DNA of 64,000 nucleotides from Calidifontibacillus erzurumensis (GCF_013303125.1 NZ_JABTTE010000018.1:1-64000); one strand, 5' to 3'; shown: positions 16,700 through 24,308, numbered from the stretch's first letter. Numbers and translations are program-made. Notes: generated by a model not told the origin, from the letters alone.

Positions 16700-17779
16700 C
16701 TATTTTTCACCTCGCAAATGCCGTAAATATCGATCCTTTTGTTCTTGAATGGTCCATGTTGGCACTGCAAAAATATGGTCAAACATATCATTTACATTTG
16801 GCGGAGGCATCGTTTCTAACCTTTTTACAACTTCTTCAATTTCAATTCTTGCCTCTTCAGCAACGTTTTGGATCCATAAATCATCTGCATATCCCCGTTG
16901 TTTCATAAAGGATTCCAAGCGTGTAATCGGATCAAATTCCCGTCGCTTTTCACTTTCTGTTTGGTCCCGATATTTAGTAGGATCGTCTGCAGTTGTATGA
17001 GCACCGTAACGCCAAGTTACCGCTTCAATTAATGTAGGACCTTCCCCATTCCGAGCACGTTCGAGCGCTTTTTTTGTTTCAAAATAAACTGCAAATATAT
17101 CGTTCCCGTCAATACGAACGCCTGGAATATCATATGCAATCGCCTTTTGAGCAATTGTTCTTGAATTCATTTGTCTCCAAATTGGTACAGAAATGGCATA
17201 ACCATTGTTCTGATTAAAAAATACAACTGGTGCTTTAAAAACACTTGCCATATTTAACCCCTCATGAAAATCTCCTTCAGAGGTTGCACCATCTCCGAAA
17301 TATACAATTGCAGCTTGTTTGGAGCCTCGTTTTTTGGATGCCATTGCGATTCCTGTTGCAATCGGAAGCTGAGTGGCAATCGGAACAGATACAGGCAATA
17401 TATTCTTTCCTTTAGGAGGAACATTCCCTTCTACTCTACCAAGCCATATGGATAGATTATAAATTGACTTGGCGAATATATTGCAGGCTGCATGGTCTCT
17501 ATATGTTGGATACATCCAATCATCATCTTCAAGTGCCAACGCACTTCCTACTTGTGCAGCTTCCTGCCCTTCAATAGGGGGATAAGTCCCAAGTCGGCCT
17601 TGTCGTTGTAAATTAATGCACTTGCGGTCAAGCGTTCTAATTCGGACCATATGGCGGTAAAAGTCTTGTGACATTTCCTTTGTCACGATTGATTCATAGG
17701 ATTTATCTACTAATTCTCCATTCTTATCAACAATTTGTTTGATAGGAAATTCTAATTCTATCTTCAAAGTCTTCACCAC
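16700..17779 (-). CDS. 2-oxoacid dehydrogenase E1 component, alpha subunit
   Basis: 359-aa thiamine diphosphate enzyme that decarboxylates a 2-oxoacid and passes the acyl group to lipoyl-E2. The ThDP motif starts GDGATSEGDFHEG and ends QNNGYAIS. The N-terminus (SLxRQGRLGTY-like: LQRQGRLGTYPP) and overall length look closer to PdhA-type subunits than to the shorter BkdAA. Start is GTG (two in tandem) with a weak RBS. The amino acid dehydrogenase gene ends 41 bp upstream, so both belong to one operon. Given an upstream PheDH-like enzyme, the likely substrate is an aryl- or branched-chain 2-oxoacid such as phenylpyruvate. That substrate is inference. Confidence 0.9.
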   Translation of the reverse strand: MVKTLKIELEFPIKQIVDKNGELVDKSYESIVTKEMSQDFYRHMVRIRTLDRKCINLQRQGRLGTYPPIEGQEAAQVGSALALEDDDWMYPTYRDHAACNIFAKSIYNLSIWLGRVEGNVPPKGKNILPVSVPIATQLPIATGIAMASKKRGSKQAAIVYFGDGATSEGDFHEGLNMASVFKAPVVFFNQNNGYAISVPIWRQMNSRTIAQKAIAYDIPGVRIDGNDIFAVYFETKKALERARNGEGPTLIEAVTWRYGAHTTADDPTKYRDQTESEKRREFDPITRLESFMKQRGYADDLWIQNVAEEARIEIEEVVKRLETMPPPNVNDMFDHIFAVPTWTIQEQKDRYLRHLRGEK

Positions 17780-17820
17780 ACATTTCTAAAAATTTAGGTT
17801 ATTACAGATAACACAGACTT

Positions 17821-18924
17821 TTAACAACCTACATATTTACTTTTTATTCCTGCAATTTTTTTAATTTTATTTTCAACTAATAAATTAGCTGCTTTATAGG
17901 TTGGTATATTTTCTTTCTTTGAAATGCTATAAATCTGTCCTAAAATGTCATAGATCCTTCTGGCATTCGCGAAAGCCCTTTCATGATTGTATTCATGAAG
18001 TTCATCAGCAACTTGAATTAATCCTCCTGCGTTCGCAACATAATCAGGCGCATATAATATTCCTTTTTCATGAAGAATGTCCCCATGACGTTCTTCTTTC
18101 AGCACATTATTGGCTGCCCCTACAATGGCTGAACACTTGAGTTGAGGAATTGTCTGATCATTAATAACAGCACCAAGGGCGTTAGGAGAAAATATGTCAC
18201 ATTCAACGGAGTAAATTTTGTTAGGCTCTACTGCTTTAATACCTTCATACTGATCCAAAACTTTTTGGATGTTGTCTTCAAATATATCCGTGACAATTAA
18301 TTTTGCTCCTTCATCATATAAGTGCTTTACAAGACATTGTCCTACTTTTCCAAGGCCTTGAACTGCTATCGTTAGACCCTCTAATGAATCTGTACCAAAC
18401 ACTTCCTTCGCTGTTGCTTTCATTGCATTCCAAACACCAAAGGCCGTGATGACAGCAGAGTTTCCACTTCCACCATATTCCTTCGGTAAACCAACAAGAT
18501 AGCTTGTTTGTTTAGCTGCTGATACAAAATCCATTCCTACTGTTCCAACATCTGTGCCGGTATAAAAGCGTCCCTTCATTGTTTCAACAAAAGAGCCAAA
18601 TGCTTGGAACAATTCATCTGATTTTTCACTTTTTGGATCGCCTATGATGACTGCTTTCCCTCCACCATAATTCACACCAGATACTGCACATTTATATGTC
18701 ATTCCCTTTGATAAACGTAGCGCATCCAGGATTGCATCGTTTGTTGATTCGTAATTCCACATTCTACAGCCGCCGAGAGCGGGACCAAGTGTTGTATCAT
18801 GAATAGCAATAATCGCTTTAAGACCTGTTGATTTATCATAATTAAATATTAATTGCTCATGGCCATGCTTTTTCATCTCTTCAAAAATGTCCAGGATTTT
18901 CTTTTGTTCCTCTGTCAATGCCAT
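17821..18924 (-). CDS. phenylalanine/leucine dehydrogenase family enzyme, probably phenylalanine dehydrogenase
   Basis: 367-aa NAD-dependent amino acid dehydrogenase: amino acid + NAD+ to 2-oxoacid + NH4+ + NADH. The substrate domain shows GLKAIIAIHDTTLGPALGG, KGMTYKC (Lys78), GGGK (Lys90) and catalytic Asp125. The Rossmann motif is GLGKVG (190-195). Two positions known to separate phenylalanine from leucine dehydrogenases read as the phenylalanine type: Gly123 (YTGTD, leucine enzymes have Ala) and Leu302 (AGGLIQVADE, leucine enzymes have Val). The rest is intermediate, so leucine or mixed specificity remains possible. The frame opens with TTG at 18939, but ATG at 18924 has GGGGG 8 nt before it. 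First gene of the operon with E1-E2-E3, behind a sigma-54 promoter. Confidence 0.85.
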   Translation of the reverse strand: MALTEEQKKILDIFEEMKKHGHEQLIFNYDKSTGLKAIIAIHDTTLGPALGGCRMWNYESTNDAILDALRLSKGMTYKCAVSGVNYGGGKAVIIGDPKSEKSDELFQAFGSFVETMKGRFYTGTDVGTVGMDFVSAAKQTSYLVGLPKEYGGSGNSAVITAFGVWNAMKATAKEVFGTDSLEGLTIAVQGLGKVGQCLVKHLYDEGAKLIVTDIFEDNIQKVLDQYEGIKAVEPNKIYSVECDIFSPNALGAVINDQTIPQLKCSAIVGAANNVLKEERHGDILHEKGILYAPDYVANAGGLIQVADELHEYNHERAFANARRIYDILGQIYSISKKENIPTYKAANLLVENKIKKIAGIKSKYVGC

Positions 18925-18981
18925 TTTCGTTTCCCCCAAATTGTATAGTTCATTATTTAAATTCTCTTCACTGTTTTATAT

Positions 18982-18997
18982 TGCAAAAATCATGCCA
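18982..18997 (-). promoter_or_regulatory. sigma-54 promoter of the dehydrogenase operon
   Basis: Minus strand: TGGCAT-N5-TTGCA. The invariant GG (18995-18996) and GC (18983-18984) are separated by exactly 10 bp. The predicted start is near 18971, giving a leader of about 47 nt with the GGGGG RBS. Confidence 0.85.
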
Positions 18998-19126
18998 ATT
19001 TTTTGGAGAACTAAAGAAAGGAGTGATCTGGAAAGGATTGTTATTCTGAAAGCGCAAAAAATTTATATATTCATTTAAAAAATTTTTTAATTTAAAAGGT
19101 TTTGTATCTAAATAATACGAAAATTT

Positions 19127-19142
19127 ATGAAAGCGTTTAAAT
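19127..19142. promoter_or_regulatory. cre-like site (CcpA)
   Basis: ATGAAAGCGTTTAAAT matches the 16-bp catabolite responsive element consensus (WTGNAANCGNWWNCAW) except at the C of the last half-site. It lies between the activator boxes and the sigma-54 promoter, a plausible place for glucose repression. Confidence 0.45.
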
Positions 19143-19146
19143 AAAT

Positions 19147-19183
19147 TGTCAACTTTTCTTGACAGTGTTAAAAAAAGTTGACA
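19147..19183. promoter_or_regulatory. tandem TyrR-box-like operators (upstream activating sequence)
   Basis: Two palindromes sit one base apart: TGTCAA-N6-TTGACA (19147-19164) and TGTTAA-N6-TTGACA (19166-19183). The E. coli TyrR box is TGTAAA-N6-TTTACA, so geometry and outer bases agree exactly. Centres are 19 bp apart and about 185-205 bp upstream of the predicted sigma-54 start. Confidence 0.7.
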
Positions 19184-19213
19184 CACAATTATGTTTTTTG
19201 AACTAGAAATGAA

Positions 19214-19246
19214 AAGACCCTTATCAATTTTTTGATAAGAGTCTTC
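19214..19246 (-). terminator. terminator of the permease gene
   Basis: Minus strand: AAGACTCTTATCAA pairs with TTGATAAGGGTCTT across a short A-rich loop, followed by a T-rich tail. It lies 12 bp after the permease stop codon and separates the permease from the dehydrogenase operon. Confidence 0.85.
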
Positions 19247-19257
19247 ATTTCAATAGA

Positions 19258-20667
19258 TTATCCAAGCTTTTTTTCTAGTAAAACGCTTTCATCATTGCTT
19301 ATTGAACGGTTTTTTACTTTATAACCTACATAAAGTAATCCAAACCAAATTGGTGCAACAAACAAGGCAACTCGCATATCTTCGATAAATGCGATCATTA
19401 TAATTACAAATGCGAGAAATGCTAATGAAAAATATGAAGAGTAAGGATGTAATGGCATTTTAAATTTTAAACGACTTACCTCTTCTTTTGATTTTACCTT
19501 CCTAAATTTTATTTGGGTGAGTAAAATGACTGTCCAGTTCGTGATGACTGCAACGGTTGCTACTGAAGAAATATACATAAATACTTTTTCAGGTACAATA
19601 TAATTCAAGAACACTGCGACTAGCAAGAAAGCAGATGAGAATAAGATTCCCCTACTTGGTGTACTGTTTTTGTTCAGTTTACTGAAATATTTAGGTCCAT
19701 GATTTTGTAATGACAGATTGTACAACATTCTGCCCGTGCTAAATAGACCGCTATTAAATGCTGATAAAGCAGCTGTAAGAACAACAAGATTAATTATATG
19801 GGCTGCACCTGGGATCCCAATTTTATCAAAAATAAGCACAAATGGACTGCCATCTAATCCAACTTCATTCCATGGATATAAAATCATCATGATCCCTAAG
19901 GCACCAATGTAAAATACAAGTATACGCCAGATTACATTATTAATGGCTAATGGAAGTGTTTTTTCTGGGTTTTTTGCTTCCCCTGCTGTAATCCCAATTA
20001 ATTCAACACCGCCAAAAGAAAACATAACCAAGACAAGCGAAAACAAAATTCCTGTGATACCATTTGGGATAAAGCCCCCATTTACCCATAAATTATCAAA
20101 TCCAATTGGCTCTCCACCATTACCAATGCCAAATAAAATAATACCAAGTCCTGCTAAAATCATTCCGATGATCGCCAGAACTTTAATAAGGGCAAACCAA
20201 AATTCAAATTCCCCAAAAGCTTTTACATTTAATAAATTCACAGCTGTAATGAGAATTAGAGCGACTAATGCTGAAAGCCATTGGGGTACTTCAGGAAACC
20301 AATAATTCACATAGACACCTACGACTGTTATTTCAGCCATTCCTACAACTACCCACATAAACCAGTATGTCCACCCGCTTAAATAGCCGGCAAAATGTCC
20401 AAGATAACGATTGGCATAGGAACTGAAAGATCCGGAAACAGGCTCAGCAACTGCCATTTCTCCGAGCGCTCTCATAATTGTAAAAATGACGAGTCCGCCA
20501 ATTAAATAAGAGATTAAGATTGCTGGACCTGCCATTTGAATGGTAGCACTTGAACCGTAAAATAGCCCTACACCAATAGCACCCCCAAGGGCTATTAGTT
20601 GAATATGTCTGTTACTTAACCCCCTCTGTAATCCTTCTTTTTCATGCGAGACTTTTTCCAAATTCAT
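19258..20667 (-). CDS. AroP/PheP-like amino acid permease (APC superfamily, AAT family)
   Basis: 469-aa membrane transporter with about 12 hydrophobic segments, driving proton-coupled amino acid uptake. The N-terminal signature LQRGLSNRHIQLIALGGAIG is the AAT-family motif. Later stretches (NLWVNGGFIPNGITG, MFSFGGVELIGITAGEA, SPFVLIF) closely follow E. coli AroP, the general aromatic amino acid carrier. Substrate is likely aromatic; other AAT substrates (Pro, Lys, GABA) cannot be excluded. The frame extends to 20712, but ATG at 20667 has AAAGGAG 8 nt upstream and the longer form would overlap the sigma-54 promoter. It lies between the regulator gene and the dehydrogenase operon. Confidence 0.88.
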   Translation of the reverse strand: MNLEKVSHEKEGLQRGLSNRHIQLIALGGAIGVGLFYGSSATIQMAGPAILISYLIGGLVIFTIMRALGEMAVAEPVSGSFSSYANRYLGHFAGYLSGWTYWFMWVVVGMAEITVVGVYVNYWFPEVPQWLSALVALILITAVNLLNVKAFGEFEFWFALIKVLAIIGMILAGLGIILFGIGNGGEPIGFDNLWVNGGFIPNGITGILFSLVLVMFSFGGVELIGITAGEAKNPEKTLPLAINNVIWRILVFYIGALGIMMILYPWNEVGLDGSPFVLIFDKIGIPGAAHIINLVVLTAALSAFNSGLFSTGRMLYNLSLQNHGPKYFSKLNKNSTPSRGILFSSAFLLVAVFLNYIVPEKVFMYISSVATVAVITNWTVILLTQIKFRKVKSKEEVSRLKFKMPLHPYSSYFSLAFLAFVIIMIAFIEDMRVALFVAPIWFGLLYVGYKVKNRSISNDESVLLEKKLG

Positions 20668-20707
20668 AAGCAAAACTCCTTTTATAAATTTTTTCGTATA
20701 TTTAGTA

Positions 20708-20723
20708 TGCAAATGTTGTGCCA
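20708..20723 (-). promoter_or_regulatory. sigma-54 promoter of the permease gene
   Basis: Minus strand: TGGCAC-N5-TTGCA, a full match to the -24/-12 consensus with GG (20721-20722) and GC (20709-20710) 10 bp apart. Transcription would start near 20697, 30 nt before the ATG at 20667. No TyrR-like box is obvious in the 24 bp between it and the regulator stop. Confidence 0.85.
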
Positions 20724-20746
20724 GAAAAAAGGGGGGCTACTTTTTG

Positions 20747-22363
20747 CTAATTCTCATTTGGTTTTTCCTCTGAATGAATACCATATTTTCTCATCTTATT
20801 AATGACAGTCGTATTGGATATACCGAGGGCTTTACCGGCTTTTCTAGATGATTTGTGAACTTTTAACACTTGAGATAGAACCTTTCGCTCAACTTCACAA
20901 ACTATATCTTTTAATTGGGGGATATTCTGTTCTAAGTTTATCTTAATCAAAAGGGAGTCCTCTTTGTTTAAAACGGACTGCTTATCAGATAAATTCGTCC
21001 ATTCTATAAAATCTTGAACTGTAATGACAGGTCTTGTGATGATATTGATGATTCTTTCCAATATATTTTCCAACTGGCGTACATTTCCTGGCCATGACTG
21101 TTCCATTAAAAATTTCATTCCGGCATTGTCAATATTAACAATCTCTTTCCCCAGCTTCCTGCATATCTTTTGGGTCAAATGATTAACTAAAAGTGGTATG
21201 TCCTCTTTTCGATCCCTAAGTGGTGGTATAAAAAGTGGCACTACATTCAATCGATAGTATAAATCCTCTCGAAATTTACCGTCGTTGACCATTTCCTCTA
21301 AATTTCTATGAGTTGCTGCTATAATTCGAACATCAATAGGTATTTCCTTGTTACTTCCAATTCTTCGGATCGTTTTTTCCTGTAATACACGGAGCAAACG
21401 AACCTGCATGTGCAATGATAATTCACCAACTTCATCGAGGAATAAAGTACCTTTGTTTGCTTGTTCAAATAAGCCCCTTTTTCCTCCTTTCACTGCACCG
21501 GTGAAAGCTCCCTCCACATAGCCAAATAATTCACTTTCTAATAAAGATTCAGGCAAAGCTGCACAGTTAATGATGATAAACGGTTGATCTGCCCGGTTGC
21601 TTTCGGTATGAATTGCACGCGCAAACAGCTCTTTTCCTGTCCCACTTTCACCTCTGATTAGAATGGTTGAAGTGCTTTTTGATACAATTTTTGCAGTCTC
21701 AATAATTTTTCGCATTTGTGGACTTTGAAATATGATTTCATGAAATGAAAATGGCGAATGTTTATCCACCTTAGATATAATTTCTTCAACCTGTTTGAAA
21801 TCTTTAATTGTTGCAACTGCTCCAATGATATTACCGGATTTATTAAGAATTGGAACACCGCTTGTAAAATAATGTATAACTTTATTCCCTTTTTTATATT
21901 TCATTTCATGCAGGCTATAAGACTCACCTGTTTTTAGCGTTTTGAGAATAGGAGTATTATTAGGAAATACATTCTCAATCTTTTGACCGACAGGGTTTTC
22001 ATTATTTAAATAAAATATTTCTTTCGCTTTTTCATTGATATGTGTAATTACACCTAAGTGGTTGACCGCAATTACTCCTTCACTAACTGAATTAAGAATC
22101 GTTGACAACTGTTGCTCACGTTGCTCATAAGGCATAAAGTCCACTTTAGTAACGGACTTAATTCCTTCTATCTGTTTTAAAGATGCAATAAGCGATTCAA
22201 TATCACATGAAGCGCTTTCAAATTTAATGCTCATTTTTTCTCGAACTTTGGCTTCCATTCCTACAAGATTGATGTTTTTTTCTTTCAGTAATCCGAGCAC
22301 TTCGTATCCTAAACCTATTCGGTCGTCAAACCATATATCAAGAATAATATCCCTTTCGGACAT
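20747..22363 (-). CDS. TyrR-type sigma-54-dependent transcriptional activator
   Basis: 538-aa regulator with the TyrR architecture. ACT ligand domain at residues 1-75 (DDRIGLGYEVLGLLKEKNIN). PAS domain about 85-185. AAA+ domain about 205-435 with Walker A GESGTGKE, sigma-54 contact loop GAFTGA and Walker B LFLDEVGE. C-terminal Fis/TyrR-type helix-turn-helix (SSRKAGKALGISNTTVINK). E. coli TyrR senses aromatic amino acids but lacks the sigma-54 loop. Here it is intact, so this is a true sigma-54 activator. It probably binds the palindromes at 19147-19183 and activates both sigma-54 promoters nearby. ATG at 22363 is preferred over 22378 because GGGGGAG lies 7 nt before it. BkdR-like control of bkd genes is the alternative reading. 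Confidence 0.9.
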   Translation of the reverse strand: MSERDIILDIWFDDRIGLGYEVLGLLKEKNINLVGMEAKVREKMSIKFESASCDIESLIASLKQIEGIKSVTKVDFMPYEQREQQLSTILNSVSEGVIAVNHLGVITHINEKAKEIFYLNNENPVGQKIENVFPNNTPILKTLKTGESYSLHEMKYKKGNKVIHYFTSGVPILNKSGNIIGAVATIKDFKQVEEIISKVDKHSPFSFHEIIFQSPQMRKIIETAKIVSKSTSTILIRGESGTGKELFARAIHTESNRADQPFIIINCAALPESLLESELFGYVEGAFTGAVKGGKRGLFEQANKGTLFLDEVGELSLHMQVRLLRVLQEKTIRRIGSNKEIPIDVRIIAATHRNLEEMVNDGKFREDLYYRLNVVPLFIPPLRDRKEDIPLLVNHLTQKICRKLGKEIVNIDNAGMKFLMEQSWPGNVRQLENILERIINIITRPVITVQDFIEWTNLSDKQSVLNKEDSLLIKINLEQNIPQLKDIVCEVERKVLSQVLKVHKSSRKAGKALGISNTTVINKMRKYGIHSEEKPNEN

Positions 22364-22509
22364 TTGCATCTCCCCCATAAATGGACTTTCAATACTCCAT
22401 CGTCCAATAAATTAAATAGCCGCTAATTAAAATTTTTTATATAAAAAGTACATCAATATAATGGTCTCACATTTACAAAATTGATTCAATTTAAATTACT
22501 TCCAATTGG

Positions 22510-22550
22510 TATAAAAAAGACCCCCAACCATAAATGATTGGGAGTCTTGG
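22510..22550 (-). terminator. terminator of rplM-rpsI
   Basis: Minus strand: GACTCCCAATCA, short loop, TGGTTGGGGGTC, T tract. It follows the rpsI stop by 11 bp. Its distal 21 bp (22510-22530) are identical to the terminator at 12895-12915. Confidence 0.9.
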
Positions 22551-22561
22551 AACGCATAAAA

Positions 22562-22954
22562 TTAACGTTTTGAGAACTGAGGTGCACGACGAGCGCCTTT
22601 AAGACCGTATTTCTTACGTTCTTTCATGCGTGCGTCACGAGTTAAGAATCCAGCAGCTTTAAGAGTTGCGCGGTAGTCTGGATCAGCTTGCAATAATGCG
22701 CGGGCGATGCCATGGCGGATCGCACCAGCTTGGCCAGTAAAGCCGCCGCCGCTTACATTAACTAATACATCATAGTTGTTTGTGTTTTCTGTTGCAACTA
22801 ATGGTTGCTTAACAACTACGCGTAGTGTTTCTAAATTAAAATATTCTTCGATATCGCGTCCGTTTACGATAACACGACCGCTACCAGGAACTAAACGAAC
22901 ACGTGCAACTGAACTTTTACGACGTCCTGTACCGTAATATTGTACCTGTGCCAA
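22562..22954 (-). CDS. rpsI: 30S ribosomal protein S9
   Basis: 130-aa S9 of the small subunit head. It starts [15 protein letters not shown] and ends in the basic [11 protein letters not shown] tail whose last Arg contacts P-site tRNA. Full length with the conserved [18 protein letters not shown] segment. It is 20 bp downstream of rplM in the usual pair, and a terminator follows. In B. subtilis ybaJ and ybaK come next; here ybaJ is missing and foreign-looking genes follow. Confidence 0.98.
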   Translation of the reverse strand: MAQVQYYGTGRRKSSVARVRLVPGSGRVIVNGRDIEEYFNLETLRVVVKQPLVATENTNNYDVLVNVSGGGFTGQAGAIRHGIARALLQADPDYRATLKAAGFLTRDARMKERKKYGLKGARRAPQFSKR

Positions 22955-22974
22955 AATAATTACCCTCCTTCAAA

Positions 22975-23412
22975 TTATCCGCGAAGCTCATATACTTCTG
23001 GTTTTTGTGCTTGATGTGGATGTTCGCTGCCTCTATAAACTTTAAGCTTCTTGAACATTTGACGTCCTAAGCTATTTTTTGGAAGCATACCTTTAACTGC
23101 AATTTCAAGCATTTGCTCTGGGCGAGTTTCAATCATTTCTTTAGCAGTACGTGCTTTTAAACCGCCTGGATGTAATGAATGGCGATAATAGATTTTGTCA
23201 GTTAATTTTTTACCTGTTAATTTAATTTTTTCAGCGTTAATGATAATAACATGATCACCAGTATCAACATGTGGTGTAAAAGTTGGTTTATGCTTTCCAC
23301 GAAGGATAGCAGCTACTTCACTTGCAAGACGTCCTAAAGTTTGACCTTCAGCATCGATCAATAACCATTTACGATCAACTTCTGAAGCTTTCGCCATATA
23401 AGTTTGACGCAT
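22975..23412 (-). CDS. rplM: 50S ribosomal protein L13
   Basis: 145-aa L13, an early assembly protein of the large subunit. The N-terminus [16 protein letters not shown] matches the Bacillus form and follows a GGAGGGA-type RBS. The core [20 protein letters not shown] is conserved. First gene of rplM-rpsI, with its own promoter and a structured leader, so it can be controlled apart from truA upstream. Confidence 0.98.
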   Translation of the reverse strand: MRQTYMAKASEVDRKWLLIDAEGQTLGRLASEVAAILRGKHKPTFTPHVDTGDHVIIINAEKIKLTGKKLTDKIYYRHSLHPGGLKARTAKEMIETRPEQMLEIAVKGMLPKNSLGRQMFKKLKVYRGSEHPHQAQKPEVYELRG

Positions 23413-23525
23413 GTTGTTCCCTCCTAAATCAATATCTTTCGGTCTTCGTTTTTAAGCTTTTGTTTTATTTTCACACGATTTGTTTCGGGGCTAAAATCGT
23501 GGCATTCTCACAAAAAAATGTACCA
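23413..23525 (-). promoter_or_regulatory. rplM leader RNA, probable L13 autoregulatory element
   Basis: About 110 nt of 5' untranslated RNA. It contains the stem CACGATTT / AAATCGTG closed by a UAGCCCCGAAAC loop (near 23465-23505). Bacillus rplM leaders carry an L13-binding structure in this place. I assign it by position and the hairpin, not by a model match. Confidence 0.5.
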
Positions 23526-23531
23526 TAGGTA

Positions 23532-23560
23532 ATCATATAATTTTTTGGAACTAATGTCAA
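23532..23560 (-). promoter_or_regulatory. sigma-A promoter of rplM-rpsI
   Basis: Minus strand: TTGACA (23555-23560), 17-bp spacer, TATGAT (23532-23537). The -35 box overlaps the TGA stop codon of truA. Confidence 0.8.
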
Positions 23561-24294
23561 TACCAAACCTGCCATAAATACAACCCATGTGGCGGTGCTG
23601 TTTCCCCCGCCAAAGTTCGGTCTTTCTTTTCTAAAATGAACTTAATATCGATAGGCTCAAGCTTACCTTGTCCAACTTGCAATAGAGTTCCGACAATAAT
23701 GCGGACCATATTGTATAGAAAACCATTGCCAATGAAGCGAAAAACGATTTTCTGACCATCCTCTATAATATCAATCTCTTCGATCGTACGGATTTTATCT
23801 TCTATTTCCGTTTTTGCCGAGCAGAAAGAAGTAAAATCATGGGTGCCAGTCAAATAGCCAGCCCCTGCTCTCATTCGCTCAAGATCAAGAGGATATGGAA
23901 AATGATAGCTATAGTTTCTACTAAAGACATCCCTAGTTTTTTGTGTTAGTAAAAAATAACGATATTCTTTTTTCCTAACTTGAAAGCGTGCGTGAAAGTC
24001 GGGATCTACTTCTTCTACCGTTTTGACGGCAATGTCATTAGGTAGTAAAGCATTAAGCGCCCGCTCCCATCGTTCGGTTGGAATCACAAGCGGGCTGTCA
24101 AAATGGATCACTTGACCGCGGGCATGGACTCCTGCATCTGTTCTACCAGATGAATAAATGCGAATATCCATCCCCTTATGAATAGTTTTGAGCACTTTTT
24201 CAAAATCTCCTTGGATCGTCCGGCCATTAGGCTGGATTTGAAATCCCGAGAAATTTGTTCCATCGTACTCAATAGTACATTTCAATCGCTTCAC
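23557..24294 (-). CDS. truA: tRNA pseudouridine(38-40) synthase TruA
   Basis: 245-aa enzyme that isomerises uridines 38-40 in the tRNA anticodon arm. The catalytic Asp is in [14 protein letters not shown], the TruA signature. The C-terminal [17 protein letters not shown] motif is intact. The frame opens at GTG 24303. GTG at 24294 is preferred because AGGTG lies 6 nt before it and the N-terminus then reads [12 protein letters not shown], as in B. subtilis. Last gene of the ecf module. The rplM promoter overlaps its stop codon. Confidence 0.95.
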   Translation of the reverse strand: MKRLKCTIEYDGTNFSGFQIQPNGRTIQGDFEKVLKTIHKGMDIRIYSSGRTDAGVHARGQVIHFDSPLVIPTERWERALNALLPNDIAVKTVEEVDPDFHARFQVRKKEYRYFLLTQKTRDVFSRNYSYHFPYPLDLERMRAGAGYLTGTHDFTSFCSAKTEIEDKIRTIEEIDIIEDGQKIVFRFIGNGFLYNMVRIIVGTLLQVGQGKLEPIDIKFILEKKDRTLAGETAPPHGLYLWQVWY

Positions 24295-24308
24295 TAAAAT
24301 CACCTAAA

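Larger units (their letters stand above)
18925..19257. other. regulatory region upstream of the dehydrogenase operon
   Basis: 333 bp without a gene. From the operon outward it contains a sigma-54 promoter (18982-18997), a very AT-rich stretch (about 19055-19125), a cre-like site (19127-19142), a tandem pair of TyrR-box-like palindromes (19147-19183), and the terminator of the permease gene (19214-19246). The layout (promoter, flexible AT-rich DNA, activator sites 150-200 bp upstream) is typical of sigma-54 control. Confidence 0.8.

Noticed and set aside
12958-18924. Simple naming as bkd (branched-chain) operon
   Set aside because: Not excluded, but regulator type, permease type and dehydrogenase specificity residues favour aromatic substrates and no ptb/buk genes are present, so bkd symbols were withheld.
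19055-19125. AT-rich inverted stretch considered as a separate terminator or origin
   Set aside because: No GC stem or DnaA-box cluster; it is better explained as flexible DNA between enhancer and sigma-54 promoter.
19943-20305. 120-codon antisense ORF in the permease gene
   Set aside because: Pro/Ser/Ile-rich translation is the usual mirror image of a membrane protein; no start signals.
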